DNA from: Combretum micranthum
Taxonomy: Eukaryota > Streptophyta > Magnoliopsida > Myrtales > Combretaceae
Direction of reading: 5' to 3'
NCBI GenBank assembly: GCA_024138025.1
Contig: JAMXBD010000641.1
Coordinates: forward strand, 372,001 to 436,000
DNA length: 64,000 nt
The translations under genes and the position numbers were made by a program. A model generated the notes under the pieces. That model did not search any database. It worked only from the letters and a program-made list of their open reading frames with translations, and had not been told where the DNA came from. Below, piece after piece: positions 9,587-20,548 of the stretch (positions within the stretch are counted from its first letter, which is position 1; each line of letters begins with the position of its first letter).

Positions 9587-11686
9587 TTTTTATTCTTCTT
9601 TTCCTTCTTCTTCTTTTTTTTTTTTTTTGAAGATGAATTCAAGGTGATTTATGTTTCTCCAACTTTCATTAGATGGCTTATAACTCAAAGTGTATAGGTT
9701 GTGTGCAGTTTTAAAATAAAGTCTCTTCTTCCTTTTAGAGGAAATGAATTATCTATATCAATTGATTGCTCTTGAATTGATATAACTAAGGCAAGCACAC
9801 ATTAGTTAATCCTTTTTTTTTTCTCCTTATTAATGACCTTAACCTCCAAATTGCCCAATTGTGGGGTAGTTCTTGACAGGGTTTATCTTTTAAAATACTT
9901 CTTTAATAGGCTCAACTGGATTGACAAGGGATAAGTGTGTTTGAGATATTGAAATGAATGCCTAATGTCATTTTGACCCGAGTATCAAATTCAAGGTGGA
10001 CCTCCTTTAAGGAATAAGTCTAATTCCTCCCTTTAATGTCACTCTGCTCTCAAGTGTTTAGGGTTAGTTTACGATTTATCTAGCTTCTTATCATTCTAGA
10101 CTTTTTTTAGGAGATATTTTTCTTGGTTATCAATCATTCACCTTTCAATTGCCTCAAGATAATCTACTAAATGCCTCATTTGTATTGGGTTTAGATTTTA
10201 GAAATTAAACCTAACAAATGTCCCTAGTTAGTAAATTATCAAGTTCTTTTAGTTGCCCCCTATTTCTGATATGTTTTTATTGGTAGTTCACTTTTAGCTT
10301 AAAGTGAGTGATCATTGGTCTCAAAATTTAAAGAATCCTTGATTATTAGCAAATTTCTCTTTTTCTCTTTTTTTTTTTTAAGTTTCTTTTATTTATTCTA
10401 GAAATAACTAAATATTAATTACTGAAAAAAATGGATATTTACAAAAAAGTATTTGGAAACCGTCTTTTACAATGACTATTTACTACCTAGAGTGGAAATT
10501 TATTTACAGAGATGATTCTTTTTTTTTTTTTGAAAAATTTAAACCAAAATCTATTTTATAAATTAGCATTTTTTTTTCTTTTTCAAAATAATTGGTAAAG
10601 AGTAATGGTAGGTTTTTTCTTTTTCCTTAAATATTTACAAATGGAGACTGACATTTATGGACTTAAGATTAAAGGAGTGGAACACCTATGATAAAGAGTG
10701 ATTCTAATTTGAAAAGAACTTAAAACTAAAAAAAGGAATTAATCTAACAGATGATCAAATTATGTATAATCTATGGATATTTACAAGTCTATTATACATT
10801 TTTCAACAACTTTTAAATACAAGTTTTTTATTTACTTTATTATGATCCATATAATCTAAAGAGTATTTACTAGTCTTTATTTTTTGAGAAATTCTTTATT
10901 TACAAAAAATGGGAAAAAAATTTGATAATTATATTATATACAGTTTTTTTATATCATAATGATGTACACTATTTTAAATGAGTAAAAAAAATCATTTCAC
11001 CTTTTTCAAATTTTTTTGAACTATATGCAATTGACTATAAATGCTAACAACAAGTTATTATTTACAAAGTATAAAGAATTATTCACATTAAATATTATAC
11101 ATGCAATTCACATGGATGCAAATTTAGAGGTTGACAATTAATTAATAATGGGGCAATTCTAAGATTTTCATTTCAGTTACAACCTCGTTCCAGAAAAAAT
11201 GAGATAAATAATTTTCAATGAGAGAATTTTAAAAGGATTTGAAATTGTAACTCCTTAAGGTATGCCCCATTAATATTTAATCACCAACCCATATTCATGA
11301 ATGCAATTTGATGGGCTCTAGAGGTTTCCCAGTTTAGTAGATCATAGATCAATACTAAACTGGAGCGGGAGGTCATTTTATGAACCAGAGGGTGGAAAAG
11401 CCACAGCCTCCGGATCTTATTAGCGACTTCCCTACTTAGGATCCGAAGATGGCCTGGTTCTGATCGTATCTAGCAAACATTGTTATGAGCTCCCCCCAAA
11501 AATATCATATGCCCCTATTATTTACAGAAGCTCATCTCTTTTTTTTTTTTTTTTGTTGCATCACTTAAACAAAACATTAGTACAACTATTTACAAATTAA
11601 TGGCTATACAAATATACAAAAATGAGCATAAAAGGATAAGCTTTAAATTCAAAATTTTAAGTGGCTAGCCCTCTTAAAAATAAGCG
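9587..11686 (-). other. Non-coding internal sequence of the Tat-like element, 5' side
   Basis: AT-rich, many T runs, no recognisable gag or pol in any frame. A more complex stretch at 11305-11500 has only a 14-codon minus ORF starting MFARYDQNQA before a stop. It may be leader or degraded ORF1. Confidence 0.5.
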
Positions 11687-11704
11687 TCCCCAGTGGAGTT
11701 GCCA
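11687..11704 (-). other. Primer-binding site of the Tat-like element
   Basis: Minus-strand TGGCAACTCCACTGGGGA, three bases after the LTR-side GCT. It resembles the complement of the plant tRNA-Arg 3' end with one G-to-A change (expected TGGCGACTCC...). Confidence 0.7.
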
Positions 11705-12423
11705 AGCTGTCAAGCCTGGATTTTTCATTTCTTGGTTTAATTTCTTTTAATTCAATCCGTATTAAACCCAAACCCATTTAATATGGACCATCGATTAAGA
11801 ATTAAAAGAAATTTAATTTTTGAAACAATTTGTAGTCGCCACCTGATTGGAACCATTTTATAAGTTAGGATTAATGGGTTGGTTAATCCTAACTTAACTA
11901 CTAGTCTGCGAAAAATTTGATTTAAAACCAAACTTTATAAACCAGAAATTCTGGATTCGAGGGCTACCCTATTAAAACCATACGTTTACCACTTAAAATT
12001 CATATTAAAATTTATCCTTTTAATGCTCAAAAAATAAATTAAATTCCATGAATTCCCAAATTTACAACTTTATATACAAATTGATGATAAGACCATTTAA
12101 TATTTACAATAACTTAATGAACTCAAAATTTACAAGATAATATGATGGAACAAAAAATATTATTTTAGATTTTATGTCGCTCCGTAGGGGCCTATGTATC
12201 CGCAAATCATGATCAGACATTACGTAGTTCTTTTTGTATAAATTTAATTTGTTGGTTTATTTTAGATTTTGGAATTCTTTTCATTTTAAATTTCTTAATT
12301 TTTGAGATTTTTAAGAAAATCGAGAATTTTTCAATATGAGCCTATAAACTATCACATTTATTTATATAAACTTTTTTTTCCTAAGTGACAAAACCTTTTC
12401 TATGCATATTTCCTATTTTTTTT

Positions 12424-12446
12424 ATGATGATGATGATGATGATGAT
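12424..12446. repeat. (GAT)n microsatellite
   Basis: About seven GAT/ATG units inside the Tat-like LTR. Confidence 0.8.
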
Positions 12447-12620
12447 AATCTTACCTAGATCGGGTCGGAGATACGGGAGTCGGGTTGGGTCGTGGCAGCC
12501 GGAGTGGTTGTCGATGTCTTCGAGCTGTCTCTAACTTAGATTTAGACTCTTTCTTGTGTTTTTTTTCTCTTTGTTTTGTGTTTTTTTCTGTGTTGTTGTT
12601 TTGTTATTGATATGTGTCAG

Positions 12621-12630
12621 GTATTTATAG
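12621..12630 (-). promoter_or_regulatory. TATA box of the Tat-like LTR
   Basis: Minus strand CTATAAATAC, with a CA-rich leader downstream. It sits about 520 bp into the LTR, as expected for a U3/R border. Confidence 0.65.
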
Positions 12631-13151
12631 GTTCAATACACTCACCTACCTGCTTACCTACCACTCACCTACTGCTCACCTACCACTCGTTGACATATGC
12701 GCTTACTTCATTTGGCAGCTCGTTGACATATGTGCTTACCTCAACTGGCCAATTGGAGCATGTGGGAAAAAATAAGGAAAAAAAAGAACAATTTTCCTCC
12801 TTGAAGAATCAAACCCAGGTCTTCTTTGCACATATCAGTAACTTATCCATACAGGCTGTTAGTTTGTGCCTTGTTTTTGTTTGCACAAAAATTATATTTA
12901 AGACTTTAAAAATAAGTTATTTAATTGGGTCCAAAAATAAATTTATAATAAAAATTAGTATTATATCAAGCCCAAAAATATTTTTAAAAATTCATTATTA
13001 TTATTTTTCTTTTTTTTTATACATTTGTAATGACTTCTTTTTTGGTTTTCTTTTTTTTTTAATCTTTTTTTTTGTAATTTGCGGGCTTAATATAATATTA
13101 ATTTTTTACTATAAATTGAATTCTCAAATGGGCAAAAATGGGGTGTCTACA

Positions 13152-14170
13152 ATAGGTAAAGGTGACAAATCCAAAGGAGTTAGCGGGTTAAAACCACACA
13201 TAATCTCAAATGGTGAATATTTAGTAGGAGAATATGTAGAACGATTATAAGCAAACTCAACATGTGGTAAGCATTCTTTCCATGTTTTAATATTCTTTTT
13301 AATGGCAGCCCTTAATAAAGTAGATAAAGTCCTATTTAATACTTTAGTTTGACCATCAGATTGTGGATGACAAGTTGTAGAGAATAATAACCTAGCTTCT
13401 AACTAACACCATAAGGTCTTCCAAAAGTAACTTAAGAACTTAACATCTCTATCAAATACAATTGTTCTAGGCATATCATGAAGTCTTACGATCTCTTTAA
13501 AGAATAGATTTGTAACATGAGAAGCATCATCAGTTGTGATATGGAATAAAGTGTGCCATTTTTTAAAATCTATCCACGACTACAAAAATAGAATCCCTAC
13601 CAGTTTTACTCATAGGTAAACCTTATACAAAATCCATAGAAATATACACCTGGGGTTCACTTGGAATAGGTAACGGAGTGTACAAACCATGAGGTTGTAC
13701 TTGAGATGTAGCTTGTCAACAAGTGATACACTTCTCACAAACTCTCTCAACGTCCCATTTCATTTAGGGCCAATAAAAATGTTCTTGCAAAACATTCAAA
13801 GTCGTTGCTACCTCAAGGTGCCCCATCAATCCACCACTATGAGACTCTTTCACCAATAACTTCCTGATTGAACAATTAGGAATGCACAATTTATTTTCTC
13901 TAAACAGATATCCATCATGCCTAAAGAATTTCTAATGGGCTGTCTTTTCACAACAAGCGTATTTTTCAGTAAAATCTTGGTTTACAAAATATAAATCCTT
14001 AATATGTTCAAAACCAAGCACTTAGCATCAAGTGTTGAGATTAGAACATATCTACAAGAAAGCGCACTAGCAACAATGTTTTCTTTACTCTGCTCGTAGT
14101 GGATGACATAAGGAAATGTCTCTATATCCTCTATCCAACGCGCATGCCTCTTGTTTAGCTTTTGCTAGCC
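13152..14170 (-). pseudogene. Integrase, degenerate gypsy
   Basis: Minus-strand translation gives recognisable integrase pieces: around 13360-13410 [16 protein letters not shown] with the expected catalytic-region context, followed by [20 protein letters not shown] and EFAYNRS; upstream (13440-13650) are fragments of the core with [15 protein letters not shown]. Several stops interrupt it, for example FWKTLWC*L near 13400. The HHCC region near 13700-13870 is weakly visible. The C-terminal part is removed by the insertion at 13152. Confidence 0.7.
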
Positions 14171-14181
14171 CTTCAGATGCT

Positions 14182-15460
14182 TCAATGATTCATGATTTGT
14201 ATGACCACAAATTCCTTATACCATAGGTAATGCTGCCAAGTTTCCAAGGCCCTAACTAGTGCATACAACTCCTTATTATAAGTAGGGTATCTTAAGGCTG
14301 CCCCACTAAGCTTTTCACTGAAATATGCAATGGGTTGTCCTTCTTGCATGGTAATTGCTCCAATCCCTAAACTTAAAGCATCACATCCAATTTCAAAAGT
14401 CTTAGAAAAATTAGGAAACGTAAGTAAAGGAGCATGCTTTAACTTATCCTTAATCAACTGAAAGGCTTTTTCTTGTTCCTCTCCGCACTTGAACCCAACA
14501 TTCTTTTTGCTAACTTCAGTGATTGGTGTTGCAATGCTATTGAAGTCCTTCACAAACCTCCTATGGGAGCTAGCTAGCCCATGACAGCTCCTAACTTGAC
14601 TCACACTTGTTGGATTGGGCACTTCTGGATTTCACAAACTTTCTCATCATCTACCTGTATTCCCTGTGTATTGACAACAAAACCAAGAAATACAAATCTA
14701 TCTGTGCAAAAGGTGCACTTCTTAATGTTAGCAAATAATCTCTTCTTTTGAAGTACATCTAAAATAGATGTCAAGTGATTTAAATGATCTTCCAAGTTCA
14801 TGCTATAAATCAGGATATCATCAAAATATACAACCACAAAAATTCCAATGAAAGCATGTAAAATATGGCTCATTAATCTCATGAAAGTGGTAGGTGCATT
14901 GGTTAATCCAAAAGGCATAACCAACCACTCATATAGATCATACTTTGTTTTAAATGTGGTTTTCCACTCATCTCCTTCTCTCATCTTAATTTGATGATAC
15001 CCACTTGTCAAATCGATTTTTAAAAATACACAAGATCCATGCAATTCATCTAACATGCCAAGTGGGGAATGGGATGACGATACTTTACCGTGATGTTGTT
15101 GATGGCTTGACAATCAACACACATTCTCCAAGACCCATCCTTCTTAAGCACAAGAATCATTGGTATAGCGCATGGACTCATGCTTTTCCTTATGTACCCA
15201 TTCTCCTTCAGTTCATAAACCTGCTTTTGAAGCTCCTTAGCCTCCTTAGGATTACTCTTATAAGCTGGTCTATTTGGAATGGTCGCTCCGAGTACAAAGT
15301 TAATTTGATGTTCGATCCCTCGAATTGGAGGTAATCGTTTTGAGATTTCCTTAGGAAAGACATCCTTAAATTCTTGCAAAAGAGAGATAACAACACTAGG
15401 CAAAGAATTAGGAAGCTCGTTAGTGTTTAAACATGTTTCTTTGTAAATCATCAATAGCAT
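14182..15460 (-). pseudogene. Reverse transcriptase and RNase H, degenerate gypsy
   Basis: Three overlapping frames carry one homologous reading. 15460-15050 has the RT start (IRKSMSPCAIPMILVLKKDG, then RMCVDC). 15100-14601 has [30 protein letters not shown] and the catalytic [11 protein letters not shown]. 14622-14182 has RNase H ([31 protein letters not shown]). The RT catalytic Asp pair is kept, but frame changes near 15080 and 14620 prevent a single polyprotein. The RNase H motif style is that of plant Ty3/gypsy. Confidence 0.85.
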
Positions 15461-15769
15461 AGGCTGGTTTCATTACTAACGCTCTCCTCACCATGCTCAC
15501 TCTTGCCACACAATTCTTCTTTTGCAAGGCCACACTCTCCTTTTCTCTCACTAGCAAAGCCGAACCCCTTTCAACTTGGCTACTCTCACTCTTTTCGGCT
15601 TTCCTCTCTTTTTCTTTTACTCTTTCACTTTATTTTTCACTCTACTTGTGTTTCCAAAAGGATTATTGTAGTTGCAACTGATCTTCATAAACTTCCTTAG
15701 GGGTTGAGGGTTTAAGATTGTAGCTCCTGCCATTTTGAACAGGTGAATACTTTTTTGAAAAGCCATCAT

Positions 15770-16060
15770 GAATCACCTTACTGTCAAATTACCATGGCCT
15801 TCCCAACAATACATGACAAGCTTGCATCAGCACCACATCACACAACACTACATCCTCATACCTCCCGATACAAAAAGCAATCTTAGCTTGTTTGTTCACC
15901 TTAGTCTCACCACTATCGTTCAATCACTACAACTTGTATGGATTAGGGTATTTAGTGGTCTTGAGCCCTAATTTGTTCATAATGAATGTGCTGACCACAT
16001 TGGTGCAACTAACCCCATCAATAATCAAGTTATAAATGCTGTTACCAATATAACACCTAG
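15770..16060 (-). pseudogene. Retropepsin-like protease, degenerate gypsy
   Basis: Minus strand near 16030 gives an active-site-like IIDGVSCTNV, followed by NKLGLKTTKYPNPYKL, and near 15800 a C-terminal LLGRPW. In intact plant gypsy elements this order marks the protease between gag and RT. In-frame stops are present (KL*W near 15925). Confidence 0.65.
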
Positions 16061-16259
16061 TATGAAAAATATTCTCTCATTGCATCTCATCTTCCCTTTG
16101 ACTTACACATTCAAGGCATGTTTCACCACTGCCACTAATCTACCCATAGTGAGTTCTTCATCACTATCATCCTTCAATGGTGGCATATCCTCATCATCGT
16201 CACTATCCTCTTCAGTCTCATACTCACCATCACCATCTAAGATCATGACGTGCTTGTTA

Positions 16260-17318
16260 GGACATTTGTTAATAATGTGACCCCTGCCTTGTCATTTGAA
16301 ACATTTTATATCACGATTCCTAGAAGTAGAAGAATCAGATTTACCTGGATTTCCATGGCTGGCCACTTCATGCTTTTGCTCAGATTTTAGCTTTGTAATG
16401 GGTTGTTTCTCCTCCTTCTTCTAGTAACTAGACTTGTAATTGGATGAACCTAAATCAAATTAAAACATGAAGCACCACCACCCTTCCTCTTGAGTTGGTT
16501 CTCAGTTTTAATCGCCATGTGAACCATATCTTCTAACTCAACATAGTGCTGCAATTCTACCACATTTTGGATTTCCCTATTCAATCTATCCAAAAATCTT
16601 GCCACTGTATCCTCAAGGTCCTCCTCCACATTCGCCTTAATCATTGCTACCTCCATCTCCTTATGATACTCCTCCAAAATTCTATTACCTTATTTAAGGT
16701 TTTGCAATTTGTTATACAAATCCCTATAGAAATATGAGGGTATAAACCGCTTTCTCATCACTCTCTTCATCTCGTCCCAATTCTCTAATGGTGGCTCCTT
16801 ATTCCTCCTCATGTTCAATACTAACTGATCCTACCAAACTATAGCATAATTTGAGAATTCAATGGCAGCAAGCTTTACCTTCTTAGCTTTGGAATAGTTG
16901 TGGTAAGCAAACACCAATTCCACCTTCTTCTCCCACTCAAAATATGCTTCAGGATCATTTTTCTCTTGAAAGGATGGAATTTCATCTTTATACTACTTAA
17001 GTAATCATCCTCTTGATTCCTGATTCCTCTAAACCTACCTCCATATCTCCTATTATTATCAATAGATCCCCTATCAAACTCTTCTTCAGAACTAAAGCCT
17101 TTATATTCTTCTTCTATTCTCACTCCTCTTTTAGGATTTCTCTCTCCCCTACGTCCTGGAGGAATACCTCTTGACTGTTCAATGCTATGTTCAGCCTTCT
17201 CATGAAGTTCTTCCATTCATTCCCTAAACATTTTCTTCATCTTTGCCGTCACCGCCTCCAGGATCAACTTCGTATCGACTGCTCCCTTCTCACCTTTAGA
17301 TGAGCTCTAATGTGACAT
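16260..17318 (-). pseudogene. Gag with broken zinc knuckle, degenerate gypsy
   Basis: The gag start is probably the ATG at 17318, just after a possible splice acceptor (TTTTGCTGCAG at about 17339-17329). Early stops follow (MSH*). The 17216-16875 part is Arg/Glu-rich (RGIPPGRRGERNPKRG); 16677-16450 matches retrotransposon gag (EEDLEDTVARFLDRL, ELEDMVHMAIK). The knuckle near 16290-16310 reads CFK, stop, QGRGHIINKC: the second Cys of CX2CX4HX4C is a TGA codon, one base from TGT/TGC. Confidence 0.75.
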
Positions 17319-17948
17319 ATTTTATTTCCTGCAGCAAAACAAGGTTAGAAGTAAAAATAATCCTCACATATCACTCTCTCGCATGTTTTCACTCAAAGGA
17401 TGATTCACTCAAAATCACTCGTGTTTTTGCACACAAATAATGATATTCCTCACTTCAAATTTCTCTTTTAGTTCTTTAAGAACTAATTGAACAGCTCAAG
17501 ATCCTTTCCAGACTTCAACCAGACTTATCAAAAGAATATGAACAAAATAAGAATTCAATTAGAACTATATCAATGGAGCTTTGTAATTAATCAAGAATCA
17601 AATCTCTCAAGAATCCATGCAATGACACTTCCAACAAATCTTTCAAGAAGCCAATTCAATGATACTTTTTTTTTGTGCATGAATTTTCTTTTCTTTCTGT
17701 TATTTTTTATCAACTAATGGGAACTATCAAGAATCAATCACAACTAAAATAAGAACAAGTAACAAAATGAAACCCTAGAAGGAAAAGCTTAGAGATTCCC
17801 TGCGAAGTCTAAAAGACTCAATTTTTTTTTTTTAAAAAGAATCAGAAACAAAGAAACACAAGAATCTAACATGAAGAAGATTAAAGACTTTCTTAAACCC
17901 TAAAGACACAAACTTTCGATAAAGGAAAAGATAAGTGAACCTTATAGA

Positions 17949-17965
17949 CCTAGGCTTTGATACCA
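17949..17965 (-). other. Primer-binding site, initiator tRNA-Met type
   Basis: Minus strand TGGTATCAAAGCCTAGG, close to TGGTATCAGAGC complementary to initiator tRNA-Met, three bases from the LTR end. Confidence 0.7.
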
Positions 17966-18255
17966 AATTGATATGAACTATGCCAATCGATGACGAAACT
18001 CGATATCAATATGTTTGGATTCAATTCTAAGATCATCTTATTCATATGGAAACTGTGACCCATTGCTTATAAGAAGCAAGACCCTTGGTATAATTCATAG
18101 ATGACACAATCGAAGATGGAAAATCAATTGATAAGTCAAATTGAACGCCATGGAATTAGATCCAATAAGTTCAAGAAAAGTTCACTCAAGAACTTAAGAG
18201 AAATCTCTCAATTTGATGCATTCAAAAGTTGTTTTATAGTACAATCAAAAGATTA

Positions 18256-18263
18256 CATATATA
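18256..18263 (-). promoter_or_regulatory. TATA box of the degenerate gypsy LTR
   Basis: Minus strand TATATATG within the LTR, 115 bp downstream of the GC-richer motif cluster. Confidence 0.45.
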
Positions 18264-18375
18264 GAAACATAAGGAAACCTAAAAGACACTTAAAACTCCA
18301 TTCCTATTGAAAACATATGTTGGTTAAACTGGTGGCCTTTAAACAAAGGCGAGAAAAATCATGTTCTGGACACAA

Positions 18376-18640
18376 TGTACACCGGTAGTACGCAGGCAGC
18401 GTACATATGGAATGTTGGCGGCATAGACAAGGAACGCTGCCAGTGTTTGAGATGGCCTTAATAAAAATGCTACTGATCATTGTTCAACGCATAATAAGCC
18501 AGTAGTGTAGTTGCTGAACATTGGCGGTGTAAAAGTGTAGGCTGATGGCTTGGAGACTACTTTAAAGAATTCGATTTTGTTCACCTTAAAAACCGTTGCA
18601 AGGTCGGTGGCGTAAATTTGCAGGGTTGGCAGCGTTGAAC
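18376..18640. repeat. GTACGC/GGCAGCGT word cluster
   Basis: Recurring short words GTACACCGG, GTACGCAGGCAGCGTAC, GGCGGCATAG, CGCTGCCAG, GGCGGTGTA, GGTGGCGTA and GGCAGCGTT, many forming imperfect palindromes, in otherwise AT-rich DNA. It resembles the array at 45903-46289. Confidence 0.6.
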
Positions 18641-18728
18641 TTTGAACTGACGATATTGAGCTGACTTTGATTATAATTGGTCCATCCATCATTTTGGTCC
18701 ATTCTCGAGTTGATTTTAAGGATGTTAA

Positions 18729-18884
18729 TTAGTTTAAGTTCATCTTGGTAGTGTGCATATGGATCTCCTCTTCTTCAACTTGTTGAATGAATCCATTGAG
18801 GGCATCCTTGAATCTTTTATCTTGAGTCCTTGTAGCTGGTCTAGATGGCATCTCTAATGGGTCTACTCTCCACCTTCTAGCCAT
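18729..18884 (-). pseudogene. Possible gypsy pol C-terminal tail
   Basis: A 51-codon minus reading (MARRWRVDPLEMPSRPATRT, then QDKRFKDALNGFIQQ) resembles the basic tail found in some plant gypsy polyproteins. It lies upstream of the 5' LTR, not inside the element, so it may be the 3' end of a second, tandem copy sharing this LTR. The family match is from memory of such tails and is not strong. Confidence 0.4.
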
Positions 18885-18959
18885 GTCCCCATCACCTATC
18901 CAGTTGTTCTTGCAGCAATCCCCTTCTTCATGTGTATTTACCTTTGAAATCTATGTCAA

Positions 18960-19480
18960 ACAAACCGCATGTCGATATTACCTCACTAAATTCATGAAAC
19001 TTATTAAAATTAGGTAGCAAACAACCCATCTTCTCATCAAGAGATAGATAAACATTAAAATCACCCATAATTGCTCATGGATAAGAGATGGAGTACTATC
19101 ATTAAGAAGAAATTTCCATAAAGGTCTCCTCACATTAGCAGTAGTAAATATCAATGAGAAGACCCCTATTTTTTGTCTTTCGTTGTTCAAATATTGATGA
19201 TCATACTCAAGATATCAATTGAAATGACATTGGGACTCCATAGCACCCAAATGCCACTCGAAAACCCATTTGCTTTAACCATAAACCAGTTCGCAAAACC
19301 CAACTTCTTGAGAATCATTTTAGCACTTATGCCACTATTTTTCAAATTTATAATAACAAAAATGCCAGGTTTATTAGACAACTTGAGATCCTTTATCATT
19401 CTCTAGAAAATGGAGCTATAAGCTGCTTGACAATTCCATCTTTTCACAGTCACAATAACGCAACAATAAGAGAGAAAGTA
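18960..19480 (-). pseudogene. LINE ORF2 endonuclease, degenerate
   Basis: Minus frames give pieces of an L1-type apurinic endonuclease: MIKDLKLSNKPGIF, AKMILKKLGFANWFMVKANG, FSSGIWVLWSPNVISIDIL, and in a shifted frame GDFNVYLSLDEKMGC-like residues near 19040-19070. The order and GIWVLW motif are typical of plant LINE endonucleases. Several frameshifts and stops; the RT domain is absent to the left. Confidence 0.7.
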
Positions 19481-20270
19481 AAGCATGAGCAAGTTATTCT
19501 TGCATATCAAGGATATTACAATCTTCTCTTGTTGACCAATAGCTACATCTTTCTCCGAGGCTTCCTTCCCCTCAGTTGTTTGTCCTCCATCTTCCTCAAC
19601 CAGAGGTGGAAGCAATTGTTTAAAAAGAGATTTTTTTCTTTATTTGGTTCAGGCACTCTACATCTTTTCTTCCTTGTATCATGTAACTTTTTACTAAGGG
19701 AGGTATCAATAGTTTGTTGCAACTAAGGGAAATTAGATGAGAATGTAATAAGAGACGAAGAAGATAGACCACTCTTTTGATGGTTGAGGTATTTGATACA
19801 TTGGTTAAAGGTGTTCTTTGAGCACTTGGGCTCACATTAAACATTTTGGATTGGATCAAACCAGGGTTTAAACATTGATCTTGCCATTTTTATCACTTCT
19901 TGAGGGCTTCCTTTTATCCTTAAGAGTAGCAACTTGTTAGCATTTTTTTCACGTCTACTTATAACAACAAAATCCTTAGGCAAATCAAACTTAGAGTTGA
20001 AAAAATCATATGGCTTTCAGAGAATAATGGATTAACACTAACTTCCATAACTGATTCATCCACCAAATCATCGAAAACACCAAAATGTGAGCCGAATTTT
20101 TTCCTATCACCCAATTTATTCTAATTCCTTAGATCTGTGCTTTCTTTATTTGGATTCTTTCTATTCCAATGAGAAGCAAGCATCTAAGGACCAAAGGAGA
20201 CTCTTTTCTAGCAAGCTCTAACAACTCTTTCCTTTGCTAATCTAATTTTTTATGTTGAGAGGCATCTATA
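19481..20270 (-). pseudogene. LINE ORF1-ORF2 junction region, degenerate
   Basis: Stop-dense minus-strand sequence between the zinc-knuckle region and the endonuclease. By position it is the C-terminal part of ORF1 and the linker. No motif is clear. Confidence 0.4.
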
Positions 20271-20548
20271 ATAATCTCTTGGACTGTTTCCTTAGACTTT
20301 TTGGGATACGAAACTTGATTGTGACATGAATAACCATAAGAAAGCAGATACGTGGAATCGCCTCACACTCTATACTCTCTCAGAAACCATCAATTAGGAA
20401 TTTCAAAAAAGGACGCTTTGATAAATCAAGTTGAACAACAACCAGAGTAAAATGACCCCTTTGAGATAAGATCGTATTATAATCCACCCTTAGAGTCTTT
20501 CTAATAAAAGATTGTTGATTCTCGTAAGAATTGCTTCATGATAATACC
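20271..20548 (-). pseudogene. LINE ORF1 zinc-knuckle region, degenerate
   Basis: Minus reading TILSQRGHFTLVVVQLDLSK, then IECEAIPRICF and, after a frameshift, YGYSCHNQVSYPKKSKE. This is the CCHC knuckle that follows DUF4283 in plant LINE ORF1, with Cys positions lost. It continues at 22589 across the inserted LTR. Confidence 0.7.
20544..20548. repeat. Target-site duplication of the copia LTR (ATACC)
   Basis: Matches ATATT at 22589-22593 at three of five positions. The LINE reading frame (QYYHEA) across the join supports ATATT as the original and two T-to-C changes here. Confidence 0.55.

Larger units (their letters stand above)
1..13151 (-). mobile_element. Tat/Ogre-like LTR retrotransposon, minus strand, interrupted
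   Basis: The 5' LTR (11708-13151) reads on the minus strand from TGTAGACACCCC to GGCTTGACA. It is followed at 11704-11687 by a primer-binding site resembling the tRNA-Arg type used by Tat/Ogre elements. The internal domain runs left as 9587-11707 and, across the younger Athila-like insertion, as 1345 back to 1. I find no gag, protease, RT or integrase in the roughly 3.4 kb of internal sequence visible, so this copy looks non-coding. The 3' LTR lies beyond the left edge. The element is inserted in the integrase part of an older gypsy at 13152. The assignment to Tat/Ogre rests on the LTR ends and primer site only. Confidence 0.65.
11708..13151 (-). repeat. 5' LTR of the Tat-like element
   Basis: 1444 bp. 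On the minus strand it starts TGTAGACACCCCATTTTTGCC and ends AGGCTTGACA. It contains a TATA box at 12630-12621, a trinucleotide run (ATG/CAT) near 12424-12446 and a good splice donor, ATCTAG|GTAAG, near 12455. Confidence 0.8.
13152..18690 (-). mobile_element. Degenerate Ty3/gypsy element, minus strand, 3' part missing
   Basis: Reading right to left: LTR (about 18690-17969), tRNA-iMet-like primer site (17965-17949), gag, protease, RT, RNase H and integrase, cut at 13152 by the Tat-like insertion. All domains carry stops or frameshifts. The rest of the integrase and the 3' LTR should lie left of the Tat-like element, outside the window. Confidence 0.75.
17969..18690 (-). repeat. 5' LTR of the degenerate gypsy (right end approximate)
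   Basis: Left border TGATATGAAC is adjacent to the primer site. The right border is set only approximately, before a pol-like fragment at 18729. It contains TATATATG at 18263-18256 and a palindrome-rich cluster upstream of it (18376-18640). Confidence 0.5.

Noticed and set aside
12576..13250. 224-codon plus ORF rich in Phe, Leu and Ile
   Set aside because: It lies antisense in the Tat-like LTR and runs past its border into the gypsy; hydrophobic only because of T-rich DNA.
15005..15334. 109-codon plus ORF
   Set aside because: Antisense shadow of the gypsy RT, which has clear RT motifs on the minus strand.
13152..17318. Endogenous pararetrovirus
   Set aside because: RT with YFDD and an integrase plus LTR, primer site and gag knuckle point to Ty3/gypsy. 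I saw no movement-protein or coat-protein region of a caulimovirid.
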